Assembly: GCA_937934165.1 (NCBI GenBank)
Contig: CALGZX010000135.1
Coordinates: forward strand, 1-64,000
Direction of reading: 5' to 3'
Length of the DNA stretch: 64,000 nucleotides
DNA from: an uncultured Collinsella sp.
GTDB taxonomy: Bacteria; Actinomycetota; Coriobacteriia; Coriobacteriales; Coriobacteriaceae
Part shown: positions 24,034-32,814 of the stretch, one piece after another
How the letters are laid out: each line of letters begins with the position of its first letter
Numbering within the stretch: position 1 is the stretch's first letter
Translations under genes and position numbers: made by a program
The notes under the pieces: model-generated
Told to the model about the DNA's origin: nothing
What the model saw: the letters and a program-made list of their open reading frames with translations, nothing else
Database searches by the model: none

Positions 24034-26109
24034 ATGAGATTCTCGATTATTAGCGAGATCCCCGGCAGGACCCGTCTTCAATTGGCGGGTCCTGTGCCAG
24101 AGAGCGATCTCGACGCACTTCTTAAGCTCAGCGGCGATATCGACGGCGTGCACAAGGTGCGCGTTTATGGCCGTATTGGCCAGATGGCGCTGGAGTACGA
24201 CGAGCCGCGCCGCGCAAGCGTGCTCGACGCCTTGGGCGCACTCGATGCCCAGGCCATTGCCGACGCAAAGACGGGTTACGTGATGCAGCTTGAGCCACGC
24301 AAGCACAAGCTCGTCATGGATCTTGCCACACTTATCGGCGCCCACTACGCGCGCCGCTGGTTCTTGCCGACGCCCCTGCGTGCGGTGTTTGTCGTGGCCG
24401 GTTACATGGCATTTTTGCGCGCTGCCCTTCATGAGCTGGCGCAGCCGCGCCTGACCGTTCCTGTGCTCGACGCTTCGGCCATCGGCATTTCGTTCGTCAA
24501 ACGTGATGTCGACACCGCGGGCCAGACGATGTTCCTGCTCAACGTGGGCGAGCTGCTCGAGGACTACACCCGCGCCATGAGCGAAAACGAGCTCATCAAC
24601 TCGCTGCTCGACGTGCCCGACAAGGCGCAAAAAGTGGTCGGCGACACCGAGGTGAGCGTTGCCGCGACCGAGCTTGAGCCCGGCGACTTGGTAGCCGTGC
24701 GCACCGGCATGTCCATCTGCATTGACGGTGTGGTCGAGCGGGGAAGCGCCATGGTCAACCAGGCGACCCTGACCGGCGAGCCGCTGGCCGTCGAGCGCAG
24801 CGCGGGCGATGACGTGTTCGCCGGCACCGTCGTGGAAGACGGCAGCATCTTGGTGCGCGTGCGCGCCAACACGGCACAGACCAAGCTGCGCTCGATCGTC
24901 TCGCTCGTGCAGACGGCCGACTCGCTCAAGTCCGAGGGCCAGTCGCACATGGAAGACCTCGCCAACAAGATCGTCCCGTGGAACTTCCTGCTTGCGGGCT
25001 TGGTTGCACTCACCACGCGTAGCCTCATCAAGACCTCGGCGGCGCTGATGGTCGACTACTCGTGCGCACTCAAGCTTACGGGCTCCGTCGCCGTCATGAC
25101 CGCTATGAGCGATGCTGCCAAGATGGGCGTCATGGTCAAGGGCGCGAAGTACTTTGAGTCGTTTGCCAAGGCCGATACCATTGTCTTTGACAAGACCGGT
25201 ACGCTGACCGAGGCCCAGCCGCGCCTAGCTTGCGTGCTCACGACCGACGGCTGGAGCGAGGATGAGGTCCTGCGCCTTTCCGCTTGCTTGGAGGAGCATT
25301 TCCCGCATCCGGTGGCGCGTGCCGTGGTCAACGCCGCCCGCGAGCGCGGGCTCGAGCATCGCGAGCGCCATGCTGCCGTCGAGTACATCGTGGCACACGG
25401 CATCGCTTCGTCCATCGAAGGACGTCGCGCGATTATCGGCTCGGCACACTTTGTGTTTGAGGATGAGGGCGCGCAGCTCGAGTCCGACATAAAGGAGCGC
25501 ATCGAGTCCCAGATGCAGGGCCTGTCGCCGCTGTATCTGGCGGTCGACGGCACCGTTGTGGGCGTGCTCGGTATCGAGGACCCGCTTAAGCCCGGGGTCC
25601 GCGAGGCCATCGCCGACTTGCACGCGTTGGGCGTTAAGCACGTGGTCATGCTCACGGGCGACTCGGAGCGCACGGCCGAGCGCATTGCTCGCGAGGCAGG
25701 TGTCGACGAGTTTAAGGCCGAGCTGCTGCCCGAGGACAAGTACGCGTATGTGGAGCGCATTAAGTGCGAGGGGCGCCACGTTGCCATGGTGGGCGACGGC
25801 GTCAACGACTCACCGGCGCTGGGTCTGGCCGATGTGGGTCTGGCCATGGGCGGTGGAAGCGACATCGCCAAGGAGGTCGCCGATATCATCCTGACCGATA
25901 CAGATCTGGCCGCAATCGTGCGCCTGCGCCGCATGAGTCAGGGGCTTATCGACCGTCTGTCGAGTTCGTATTCCAAGGTGATGCTCACCAACTCGGCGCT
26001 GTTGGCATTGGGTATTACCGGCATGATCACTCCGCAGACGTCGTCACTGCTGCACAACGGCTCAACGATTGCCTACAGCCTGGGCAACGCAAAGGCGTAC
26101 CTGCGCTAG
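24034..26109 (+). CDS. P1B-type (heavy-metal) ATPase lacking a canonical CPx motif
   Basis: 691 aa membrane pump. An N-terminal ~80-residue HMA2-like domain (SEIPGRTRLQLAG) has no CxxC. The actuator domain has TGE (~247), the phosphorylation site is DKTGTLT (D386), the nucleotide domain has an HP motif (HFPHPVARAV), and the hinge GDGVNDSPAL is near 586. The helix before the catalytic loop normally carries CPC, SPC or CPH; here residues 342-345 read YSCA, with one Cys and no Pro. The transported metal therefore cannot be assigned. Followed by a terminator. Cotranscription with the small upstream protein is likely. Confidence 0.9.
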   Translation: MRFSIISEIPGRTRLQLAGPVPESDLDALLKLSGDIDGVHKVRVYGRIGQMALEYDEPRRASVLDALGALDAQAIADAKTGYVMQLEPRKHKLVMDLATLIGAHYARRWFLPTPLRAVFVVAGYMAFLRAALHELAQPRLTVPVLDASAIGISFVKRDVDTAGQTMFLLNVGELLEDYTRAMSENELINSLLDVPDKAQKVVGDTEVSVAATELEPGDLVAVRTGMSICIDGVVERGSAMVNQATLTGEPLAVERSAGDDVFAGTVVEDGSILVRVRANTAQTKLRSIVSLVQTADSLKSEGQSHMEDLANKIVPWNFLLAGLVALTTRSLIKTSAALMVDYSCALKLTGSVAVMTAMSDAAKMGVMVKGAKYFESFAKADTIVFDKTGTLTEAQPRLACVLTTDGWSEDEVLRLSACLEEHFPHPVARAVVNAARERGLEHRERHAAVEYIVAHGIASSIEGRRAIIGSAHFVFEDEGAQLESDIKERIESQMQGLSPLYLAVDGTVVGVLGIEDPLKPGVREAIADLHALGVKHVVMLTGDSERTAERIAREAGVDEFKAELLPEDKYAYVERIKCEGRHVAMVGDGVNDSPALGLADVGLAMGGGSDIAKEVADIILTDTDLAAIVRLRRMSQGLIDRLSSSYSKVMLTNSALLALGITGMITPQTSSLLHNGSTIAYSLGNAKAYLR

Positions 26110-26128
26110 CGCTTTTACTTAAGTTTTT

Positions 26129-26174
26129 GGCCTGCATTTGGGCGGTGTTGCAGCCGCCAGAATGCAGGCCTTTT
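26129..26174 (+). terminator. Terminator of the P-type ATPase operon
   Basis: GGCCTGCATT and AATGCAGGCC form the outer stem with an inner GGCGG/CCGCC stem, followed by TTTT. Confidence 0.85.
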
Positions 26175-26247
26175 GCGTTTGACCATGTGCTAGCAGAAAT
26201 ATATAGTTGTGCTAGCTCAGATAGCAAAAGTCGAAGGTGAGGTTGAG

Positions 26248-26601
26248 ATGGGTGCTGTTAGCGGCGTGGCGCAGGTGAACGTTCGCGTGGATCGCCAGGT
26301 CAAGAACCGTGCCGAGGAGGCGCTGCGGCTTTCGGGCGGGTCGCTGCCCGAGCTCATCAAAAAGGTGGTGGCCAAGGTCGCGCAGGGTGGCGGGCAGTGC
26401 GAGGAAGTGCTTGCGGCCGTCGACGACCGGCAGCAGGCCGTCGCGCCCGATAATCCGTTCGCCGCGTCGTGGGCAGCGGCAGACCGGCTTTATGCAGATA
26501 TGGGCATCGCTGCGTCGCCTGTATCCGACGATCGCGATTGGGACACAATCTATTCCGAAGCCATGGACGAGCGCTATCGCCAAAAGGGGATGATCCTGTG
26601 A
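26248..26601 (+). CDS. RelB/DinJ-like ribbon-helix-helix antitoxin
   Basis: 117 aa. The N-terminus (AQVNVRVDRQVKNRAEEALRLSGGSLPELI) fits a ribbon-helix-helix strand followed by two helices. The C-terminal half has the acidic, flexible look of a toxin-binding tail. ATG 26248 is preceded by AAGGTGAGG. The stop overlaps the GTG start of the PIN-domain gene in GTGA, giving translational coupling as in type II toxin-antitoxin operons. It probably represses its own promoter; no clear palindrome was noted upstream. Confidence 0.75.
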   Translation: MGAVSGVAQVNVRVDRQVKNRAEEALRLSGGSLPELIKKVVAKVAQGGGQCEEVLAAVDDRQQAVAPDNPFAASWAAADRLYADMGIAASPVSDDRDWDTIYSEAMDERYRQKGMIL

Positions 26602-27113
26602 GCGGGGCTCCCCTCAAAATAATGGTGGATGCCAACGTATGGGTCGATTCGTTTTGCGCCGACCATGCCGAGTCGCTTGCCGCACGCGCGTTTATTGGGC
26701 AGGCGACGGAGGCGGGGGCATTGCTGTTCTTTCCGGTGCATATCGCCAAGGACGTGCTGTACGTTGTCCAACACGAACTGAAGCGCAGCGTTCTTGCCAG
26801 CGGGGGAGCGCTCGACGAGGCATCTGCCCGTGCAATTGGCGATGCGGCGTTGGCGTTTGTTCGGAACATGACCGAAAACGCCACGGCCGTGGGCGCAGAT
26901 GCGTCGGACCTTTGGCTGGCCGACAAATACTTAGCGCTCCATCGCGATTACGAGGACAACTTGGTACTCGCCGCGTGCAAGCGCGCGCAGGTCGATTACT
27001 TGGTGACCAACGATCGTAAGCTGCTCGAACATGCCGATCTTGCAGCAAAGACACCTCGTCAAATGATGCCGATTCTTGCTTTGGCCGAACGTGGTGGCGT
27101 GGCTATCGGTTGA
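26598..27113 (+). CDS. PIN-domain (VapC-like) ribonuclease toxin
   Basis: 171 aa, GTG start overlapping the antitoxin stop. PIN-domain acidic residues are visible: Asp in MVDANVWVDSF at the N-terminus, Glu/Asp in the middle helices, Asp in YEDNLVLAAC and VTNDRKLL near the C-terminus. VapC-type PIN proteins are Mg-dependent RNases that cleave tRNA or rRNA. Pairing a RelB/DinJ-like antitoxin with a PIN toxin is a mixed-family combination. No composition shift suggests recent arrival. Confidence 0.8.
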   Translation: MSGAPLKIMVDANVWVDSFCADHAESLAARAFIGQATEAGALLFFPVHIAKDVLYVVQHELKRSVLASGGALDEASARAIGDAALAFVRNMTENATAVGADASDLWLADKYLALHRDYEDNLVLAACKRAQVDYLVTNDRKLLEHADLAAKTPRQMMPILALAERGGVAIG

Positions 27114-27171
27114 CGCGAACTGTTTGCGGGCCTCTTGGACGACGATGCGCCAAGGGACCCGCGTCTGCTAT

Positions 27172-27606
27172 TTACAAAAGCTCGGCCTTGATGGCGGGAC
27201 TTTCTGCGAGCTTTTCGGCGGCCTTTTCGTCGGAGCTGTCGAGTGCTGCCAGACTGCGGTAGACCCACTCATTGGCCTGGGTGTTCTTGACGCCTGCGGT
27301 CTGCATAAGGGCGCCTACCTCGCGGATTGCTGCGAACAGATCGGCTTTGGGACCCGCGAGCTCGACCTCGATGCCGTGGTAGGCGGCCACGCCGCGGTTC
27401 TCACTCACGTGGTCGATAAAGCCCTCGACGGTCTCAAGCTGCTGGGCGAGAGCTGCATCATCGTCAGCGTCCAGCGCAACAAGGGCGTTCGAAACCGTGA
27501 GGGCGGGATGTCCGCAGGGGACAAAGCCTTCGATGACATCCATAGCTTCGGTAATGGTTGAGCCCAGGCCTGCGAGGGCATTGACGAGTTGCTGCTTGGT
27601 ATCCAT
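27172..27606 (-). CDS. Conserved-looking hypothetical protein, 144 aa
   Basis: Start ATG 27606 with GAAAGGA upstream. It is a mostly helical, acidic, soluble protein: MDTKQQLVNALAGLGSTITEA..., with no transmembrane segment, signal peptide or cofactor motif. One Cys occurs in FVPCGHPAL. It stands alone between the PIN toxin and tmRNA, convergent with the toxin gene. The region just downstream (27123-27164) has GCGGG...CCCGC and TTGG...CCAA pairs that could terminate either gene. No function can be assigned. Confidence 0.7.
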   Translation of the reverse strand: MDTKQQLVNALAGLGSTITEAMDVIEGFVPCGHPALTVSNALVALDADDDAALAQQLETVEGFIDHVSENRGVAAYHGIEVELAGPKADLFAAIREVGALMQTAGVKNTQANEWVYRSLAALDSSDEKAAEKLAESPAIKAELL

Positions 27607-27843
27607 AACGGTCCTTTCGACGGGTCAATTTTGCTTGGCGAAAATATACGTGACGCGATCGGTAGCAAAAGTGCGAAGTGCGGAGCACATTGGGGTCTTC
27701 ACAGCTCGTGCATAGAACAGCTGTCCGCTTTCAGAACGTGGTAAGATAACACTCCACAAGCGGGGCCCGCCCCACATGTTCCTTGAAAAGTCGACGGGTG
27801 TTGGGTACTCGTGCCCAATGCCATCCAGACTTTCCCGACATTC

Positions 27844-28207
27844 GGGGGCGACTGGTTTCGACACGATAGCTCTGAGAGAGGAAGCAAGCCGAGGTCTCCT
27901 CGCCTCGTTAAACAGGGGTACCGTCAAATTGAATTGACAACAACTCTTCTTTTGAGCCTATGGCTCTCGCTGCTTAGTTTATAGCGGCGCGTCAACCCGG
28001 TGATTTCCCCGACACCGGCGCGACGTCATTTTAGGGGAATGCTCCTGCGCACGTAATCGGTATGGCGCAGGCTAAGACCGAACCGGTTAGGACGCCGCGA
28101 GCGTGTCGCTGCGCGCAAAGCGTCCGAGACAAAATCAGCGACTGAGCTTGGAGATGCCAATCAGGGGGCTTTCGTGGACCGGAGTTCGATTCTCCGCGCC
28201 TCCACCA
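27844..28207 (+). ncRNA. ssrA: Transfer-messenger RNA (tmRNA)
   Basis: 364 nt, one-piece tmRNA that rescues stalled ribosomes. The 5' end GGGGGCG pairs with CGCCTCC before the encoded ACCA, forming a 7-bp acceptor stem, and GACTGGTTTCGACACG is the tRNA-like 5' domain. GGAGTTCGATTCTCC near the 3' end is the T arm. The tag reading frame (27936-27977) encodes DNNSSFEPMALAA then TAG, ending in the usual ALAA that marks proteins for ClpXP. Pseudoknot-forming GC pairs lie between. The 237 bp upstream hold its promoter, not resolved here. SmpB is not in the window. Confidence 0.96.
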
Positions 28208-28258
28208 TAAGTAACAGGCAGGTAGATACTCATATCTACCTGCCTTTTTATTTATTGT

Positions 28259-28299
28259 CCGTACCGCGGAGAATCGAACTCTATGCAGGGCGCGGGCGT
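28259..28299. repeat. 41-bp direct repeat, copy 1, carrying an inverted tmRNA T-arm sequence
   Basis: Identical at 40 of 41 positions to 28471-28511. It includes CGCGGAGAATCGAACTC, the exact reverse complement of 17 nt of the tmRNA 3' region (GAGTTCGATTCTCCGCG). No cloverleaf can be drawn around it, so it is not a tRNA. A remnant of an attachment site or duplicated tmRNA end is plausible. Confidence 0.75.
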
Positions 28300-28470
28300 A
28301 AAGAAAACGCGTAAGCGTTTTTAGCCCGCGGGCGAGGACGCCGACAGGCGGCCGAAGCCGGTGCGGATTTGCGAAGCAAATACGCGGATTCTCCGCGCAA
28401 CGCCCCAGCCCAATATAGATGCGATGCCGATCGGGCGTCTTGCCCCGGTCTCGCCCCATCAACGGATCCA

Positions 28471-28511
28471 CCGTACCGCGGAGAATCGAACTCTGTGCAG
28501 GGCGCGGGCGT
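28471..28511. repeat. 41-bp direct repeat, copy 2
   Basis: Second copy, 212 bp from the first. The intervening sequence is non-coding and includes a GCGGATTTGC/GCAAATACGC hairpin. Confidence 0.75.
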
Positions 28512-28537
28512 TAAGCAAACGCTACGGCAACGCAGGG

Positions 28538-28740
28538 TGGGACGCGCTTTCCCAATGGCGGCCCAGGCGGAAAGCACGTCCCGGAATCCGCATTCAGACT
28601 GGGACGTAGTTTCCGGATGGCACATCAAGCGGAAACTGCATCCCGGAATCCTCATTCGGAATGGGATTCATCTTCCTGATGACGGGCTCAGCGGAAAATG
28701 CGACCCGGAATTTGCTCTGAGACCGGGACGCGCTTTCCCG
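28538..28740. repeat. 62-bp tandem hairpin repeat, three units plus a partial fourth
   Basis: Units start at 28538, 28600 and 28662 with a partial unit at 28724, exactly 62 bp apart. Each begins [T/C]GGGA[C/T]G..., reads through TTCC, then returns as CGGAAA...CCCGGAAT. In units 1 and 2 the halves pair nearly perfectly (GGGACGCGCTTTCC with GGAAAGCACGTCCC), and unit 2 keeps the pairing with altered bases. Units are too diverged for a CRISPR and have no spacers. Confidence 0.75.
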
Positions 28741-28833
28741 TCGACTGCCCCGACCCCTTAACTCCAAAACCTGCGCGCTTGCCATCCCAAAACTGGGTAG
28801 AAGAAAGCCAAAACGCAATCGCAGGAGGTCAAT

Positions 28834-29712
28834 ATGACTGCAGAAGATAAGGCAAAGAACGCCGGCAAGGTCGCGCTCGTTCTGGAGGGCGGCAGCTTCC
28901 GCGGGCAATTTACCGCCGGCGTGCTCGACGTTCTCATGGAGGCTGGCGTCGAGATTCCGGCTGTCTACGGTGTATCGGCCGGTGCTCTCAACGGCGTGAA
29001 CTACAAGTCGCACCAGATCGGCCGTGCCAACCGCATCAACCTGGCTTTCTGCAACGACAGCCGTTTCATGGGCGCCGCATCGTTTGCGTCCACGGGTTCC
29101 ATTGTGGGTTACGACTTTATCTTCAATGATGTCCAGGACCGCCTGGATCCCTTTGACAACGAGACGTTCGATGCGAGCCCCATCGAGATGTACGCCGTCG
29201 CGACGGACATGCTCTTTGGAACCGCCACGTACCTGCCGGTCAAAAGCGCCGTGCTCGATCTCGATGCCGTGCGCGCATCGACCTCGTTGCCGCTGGTGAC
29301 GCCGCCGGTCGAGATTGACGGGCACAAATACGTCGACGGCGGCGTGGCCGATTCGGTCCCCATCGAGCACGTGCTGGAGGAGGCGGGCTTCGATCGTGCG
29401 GTCGTCATTGTCACGCAGGACCGCTCGTACGAGAAAAAGCCCTACGAGTTTATGCCCGCCGCGCGCGCTCGCTATGCCGACTACCCTTATCTGCTCGAGG
29501 CTATCGAGACGCGCCACGACCGCTATAACATCCAGCGCATGCATCTGTGGAAGTATGAGCGCGAGGGCCGCGCACTGGTCGTTGCTCCGCAAAAGCCGGT
29601 CGAGGTCGGCCACGTTGAGCACGATCCGGCAAAGCTCCTCGACTTGTATATTCAGGGCCGCCAGGAGGCAAAGCGCTTGCTCGGAGATATCGAGGCGTTT
29701 GTCGAGCGCTAG
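28834..29712 (+). CDS. Patatin-like phospholipase family protein
   Basis: 292 aa serine lipid hydrolase. The oxyanion-hole glycine motif is GGSFRGQFTAG (residues ~11-21), the nucleophile is in GVSAG (~48-52), and the catalytic Asp is in YVDGGVADSVP (~168), giving the Ser-Asp dyad of patatins. Length and the C-terminal helical extension match the bacterial YjjU-type subgroup. Start ATG 28834 has AGGAGG. No signal peptide, so it is probably cytoplasmic or peripheral. The substrate is unknown; acyl hydrolysis of phospholipids is the family expectation. Confidence 0.9.
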   Translation: MTAEDKAKNAGKVALVLEGGSFRGQFTAGVLDVLMEAGVEIPAVYGVSAGALNGVNYKSHQIGRANRINLAFCNDSRFMGAASFASTGSIVGYDFIFNDVQDRLDPFDNETFDASPIEMYAVATDMLFGTATYLPVKSAVLDLDAVRASTSLPLVTPPVEIDGHKYVDGGVADSVPIEHVLEEAGFDRAVVIVTQDRSYEKKPYEFMPAARARYADYPYLLEAIETRHDRYNIQRMHLWKYEREGRALVVAPQKPVEVGHVEHDPAKLLDLYIQGRQEAKRLLGDIEAFVER

Positions 29713-29775
29713 CGTCGCGACGTCATGACCCATGGACGACATGTGCAGAAACTCTGGTCGGAGCCAAAATACCTG

Positions 29776-29803
29776 TTGACTCGGGCGGCGAGCGGGGTAA
29801 TAT
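29776..29803 (+). promoter_or_regulatory. Promoter of rplM-rpsI
   Basis: TTGACT, 16-bp spacer, TAATAT, close to consensus. A CAGAG/CTCTG hairpin follows in the leader at about 29818-29837, before the SD GGAGGAG. Confidence 0.7.
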
Positions 29804-29869
29804 GGACGGGTTACTTGCAGAGCCCCGTGAATCTCTGTAACAACACGTACTGTACATGGAGGAGTCTAA

Positions 29870-30313
29870 GTGATTTCGAAATCGACTCACTACGCCAAGC
29901 AGGGCGAGGTCCAGCGCAACTGGGTTCTCGTCGACGCCGATGGTGCTGTCCTGGGCCGTCTTGCCACCCAGATCGCAATGATCCTGCGCGGTAAGAACAA
30001 GCCCCAGTTCACGCCCAACAGCGACTGCGGCGACTTCGTTGTCGTCATCAACGCCGATAAGGTCCAGCTTACCGGTAACAAGGCCGACACGAAGACCTAT
30101 TATCGCCACAGCGGCTACAACGGCGGCCTCAAGGCTGAGAGCTTCCGCCAGGCTATGGAGAAGCACCCGGAGAAGGTCATCGAGCGCGCCGTTCGCGGCA
30201 TGCTGCCCAAGACCACCCTCGGCCGTGCCCAGATGACCAAGCTTAAGGTCTACGCTGGTGCCGAGCATCCGCACGCTGCCCAGAACCCCACGAAGATTGA
30301 GCTGGAGGCTTAA
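29870..30313 (+). CDS. rplM: 50S ribosomal protein L13
   Basis: 147 aa, normal length. GTG start with GGAGGAG 5 bp upstream. Characteristic segments are NWVLVDADGAVLGRLATQIA, the YYRHSGYNGGLK block and VRGMLPKTTLGRAQMTKL. L13 is an early assembly protein of the 50S subunit. It is 2 bp from rpsI in the conserved L13-S9 operon, under the promoter at 29776. Confidence 0.97.
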   Translation: MISKSTHYAKQGEVQRNWVLVDADGAVLGRLATQIAMILRGKNKPQFTPNSDCGDFVVVINADKVQLTGNKADTKTYYRHSGYNGGLKAESFRQAMEKHPEKVIERAVRGMLPKTTLGRAQMTKLKVYAGAEHPHAAQNPTKIELEA

Positions 30314-30315
30314 AG

Positions 30316-30711
<396 letters not shown>

Positions 30712-30741
30712 GGTTTTATCTCCTTACGAGATACAATGTAC

Positions 30742-30785
30742 AAGCGGGGCCTGCCGATTGCTCGGCGGGTCCCGCTTTTCTTTTT
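30742..30785 (+). terminator. Terminator of rplM-rpsI
   Basis: AAGCGGG/CCCGCTT with inner CCTGCCG/CGGCGGG pairing, followed by TTCTTTTT. Confidence 0.9.
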
Positions 30786-30834
30786 CGACTAGGGTGGGCG
30801 ACTGCGTTTTGCCCACTTGGGAAGGAGCGATCCT

Positions 30835-32172
30835 ATGCCCCAGAACATCTTCGGTACCGATGGCGTCCGTGGCGTTGCCAACGCCGACCTCTCGTGCGAC
30901 CTCGCGTTTCGCCTGGGTCGCGCGGCGACCAAGTTCCTTGGTCCGGACATCTGCATCGGCCGCGATACGCGTCTTTCGGGCACCATGCTCGAGAGCGCGC
31001 TGACCGCCGGCATTATGGCCGAGGGCGGCCGCCCGCACTGCTGCGGCGTTATCCCTACGCCGGCCGTGGCGCTGCTCACCGTCCAAAATGAGCTCGACGG
31101 CGGCATCGTCATCTCCGCTTCGCACAATCCTCCGGAGTTCAACGGCATCAAGTTCTTTAGCCGCAAGGGCATGAAGCTTCCCGATGCTGTCGAGGAAGAG
31201 ATCAGCGCCTGGGTCATGTCCGAGGAGGCCATGGCTGCCGACACGTTGCCGACCGGTGCCGGCGTGGGCCACATCATCAAGATGAAGGATGCCCGCAAGG
31301 CCTATGTCGATCATGCCATCAGCACGCTCGACGGCCTTAAGCTCGATGGCCTGGTTGTTGCCGTCGACTGCGGTCACGGCGCTTCGTGCCAGACCACGCC
31401 CGCCGCATTGCAGCGCCTGGGCGCCACGGTCCACGCCATCAACACTGACTACTGTGGCACCGACATTAACGTCGAGTGCGGCTCCACGCACCTTGAGCCC
31501 CTGCGCGAGCTCGTGCTGCGCACTCACGCCGATATCGGCCTGGCCCACGACGGCGACGCCGATCGCGTGCTGTTCGTGGACAGTGAGGGCAACGAGATTG
31601 ATGGTGACTACATCCTGGCCATCTGCGGCTCCGATCTGGCCGCTCGCGGCAAGCTCGCCAATTCTGAGATCGTCTCGACCGTTATGTGCAACCTGGGCTT
31701 CTCCATCGCCATGAAGGAGCAGGGCTTCGAGATGGTCCAGACCGCCGTGGGCGACCGCTATGTTCTTGAGCGTATGCTCGAGGACGGTGCCGTCATCGGT
31801 GGCGAGCAGTCCGGCCACATCATCTTTCTGGAGCACAACACCACCGGTGACGGTCTGGTGACGGCTCTGCAGCTTCTGGCCGTGCTCAAGCGCACCGGCC
31901 GCACCCTCACCGACCTTGCCGGCATCATGAAGAAGTACCCGCAGGTGCTCGTCAACGTGCATTCGGACAACAAGGCCGGCCTGGACGATTGCCAGCCCAT
32001 TTGGGACGCCGTCGCTGCCGCCGAGAAGGAGCTCAACGGTCGCGGCCGCATCTTGGTGCGCCCGAGCGGTACCGAGCCACTGGTTCGCGTTATGGCCGAG
32101 GCGGAGACGCACGAGCTGACCCAGCGCGTTGTTGACGATATCGTCGAGGTTGTCAAGCGCGAACTTCCCTAA
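30835..32172 (+). CDS. glmM: Phosphoglucosamine mutase
   Basis: 445 aa. GlmM interconverts glucosamine-6-P and glucosamine-1-P on the way to UDP-GlcNAc for peptidoglycan. The start of the protein (IFGTDGVRGVAN), the phosphoserine loop SASHNPPEFNGIKFF (active Ser ~96), the Mg loop DGDADR and the sugar-binding GGEQSGHII are all intact, and RPSGTEPLVRVM is the phosphate-binding end. ATG 30835 is preferred because AAGGAG lies 7 bp upstream. The nearby nagB works on the same metabolite pool in the opposite direction. Confidence 0.97.
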   Translation: MPQNIFGTDGVRGVANADLSCDLAFRLGRAATKFLGPDICIGRDTRLSGTMLESALTAGIMAEGGRPHCCGVIPTPAVALLTVQNELDGGIVISASHNPPEFNGIKFFSRKGMKLPDAVEEEISAWVMSEEAMAADTLPTGAGVGHIIKMKDARKAYVDHAISTLDGLKLDGLVVAVDCGHGASCQTTPAALQRLGATVHAINTDYCGTDINVECGSTHLEPLRELVLRTHADIGLAHDGDADRVLFVDSEGNEIDGDYILAICGSDLAARGKLANSEIVSTVMCNLGFSIAMKEQGFEMVQTAVGDRYVLERMLEDGAVIGGEQSGHIIFLEHNTTGDGLVTALQLLAVLKRTGRTLTDLAGIMKKYPQVLVNVHSDNKAGLDDCQPIWDAVAAAEKELNGRGRILVRPSGTEPLVRVMAEAETHELTQRVVDDIVEVVKRELP

Positions 32173-32243
32173 TGGCCAAAAACGGGTGCCAAGTGGTAAA
32201 CTGACAAGGTTATTTTGATTGATTGGTATGTCCGAGGGGGAGC

Positions 32244-32741
32244 ATGTTCACTAAAGTCCTAAGGTCTTTTGGTATGCGTGGTCGAGTCCTTACGCTGGAT
32301 GCTCCCATCTCGGGCGATGTCATTCCGTTGTCCGAGGTCAATGACCAGACGTTTGCCACCGGCCTTTTGGGCCAGGGCGTGGCGATTCAGCCTACTGGCA
32401 CGCGCGTGATTGCGCCGGCAGACGCCAAGGTCGAGGCCATTTTTCCCACGGGACACGCCGTTGCGCTTAACACGGTCGATGGTCTGGACGTGCTCATCCA
32501 CGTTGGTTTGGACACTGTTCAGCTCGAGGGCAAGCACTTTACCGTACATGCGCAAGTGGGCGACATCGTCCATAAGGGCGATGTGCTCATCGAGTTCGAT
32601 CGCGAGGCAATTGCTGCTGAGGGCTACGATGTGACGGTTCCCATCTTGGTGTGCAACTCCGTTGAGTTCTCGAGCATCAAGGGTTCCGTTGGCGAGCATG
32701 TCGAGGAGATGGACCAACTCATCGTTGCTCGCGAGCGCTAG
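32244..32741 (+). CDS. PTS glucose-type EIIA domain protein
   Basis: 165 aa stand-alone EIIA(Glc)-like protein. Phosphorylation-site His is H86 in VLIHVGLDTVQL, and the partner His is H71 in PTGHAVAL, equivalent to H90/H75 of E. coli Crr. The fold signature APADAKVEAIFPTGH is present. ATG 32244 follows GAGGGGGAG; a TTG start upstream is unnecessary. It would accept phosphate from HPr and pass it to a EIIBC permease, possibly for GlcNAc or glucose, that is not in the window. Between glmM and nagB, aminosugar uptake is a reasonable guess. Confidence 0.9.
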   Translation: MFTKVLRSFGMRGRVLTLDAPISGDVIPLSEVNDQTFATGLLGQGVAIQPTGTRVIAPADAKVEAIFPTGHAVALNTVDGLDVLIHVGLDTVQLEGKHFTVHAQVGDIVHKGDVLIEFDREAIAAEGYDVTVPILVCNSVEFSSIKGSVGEHVEEMDQLIVARER

Positions 32742-32782
32742 TGAGCGTCCTCAGCCTTTAGCCTACAATTCAAACACGTTTA

Positions 32783-32814
32783 CGGAGGGCGCCCTTGAAA
32801 GAGGGCGCCCTCCG
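32783..32814. terminator. GC-rich hairpin after the EIIA gene
   Basis: CGGAGGGCGCCC and GGGCGCCCTCCG form a perfect 12-bp stem with an 8-nt loop. No T-tract follows, so factor-assisted termination or another role is possible. Confidence 0.55.

Noticed and set aside
26469..27113. Longer version of the PIN protein starting at 26469
   Set aside because: The extension overlaps the antitoxin in another frame; the GTG at 26598 overlaps the antitoxin stop in the usual way.
28259..28299. tRNA or small RNA carrying the inverted T-arm
   Set aside because: No surrounding cloverleaf; it is one of two direct repeats.
28538..28740. CRISPR array from the 62-bp repeats
   Set aside because: Units are diverged, contiguous and have no unique spacers; no cas genes nearby.
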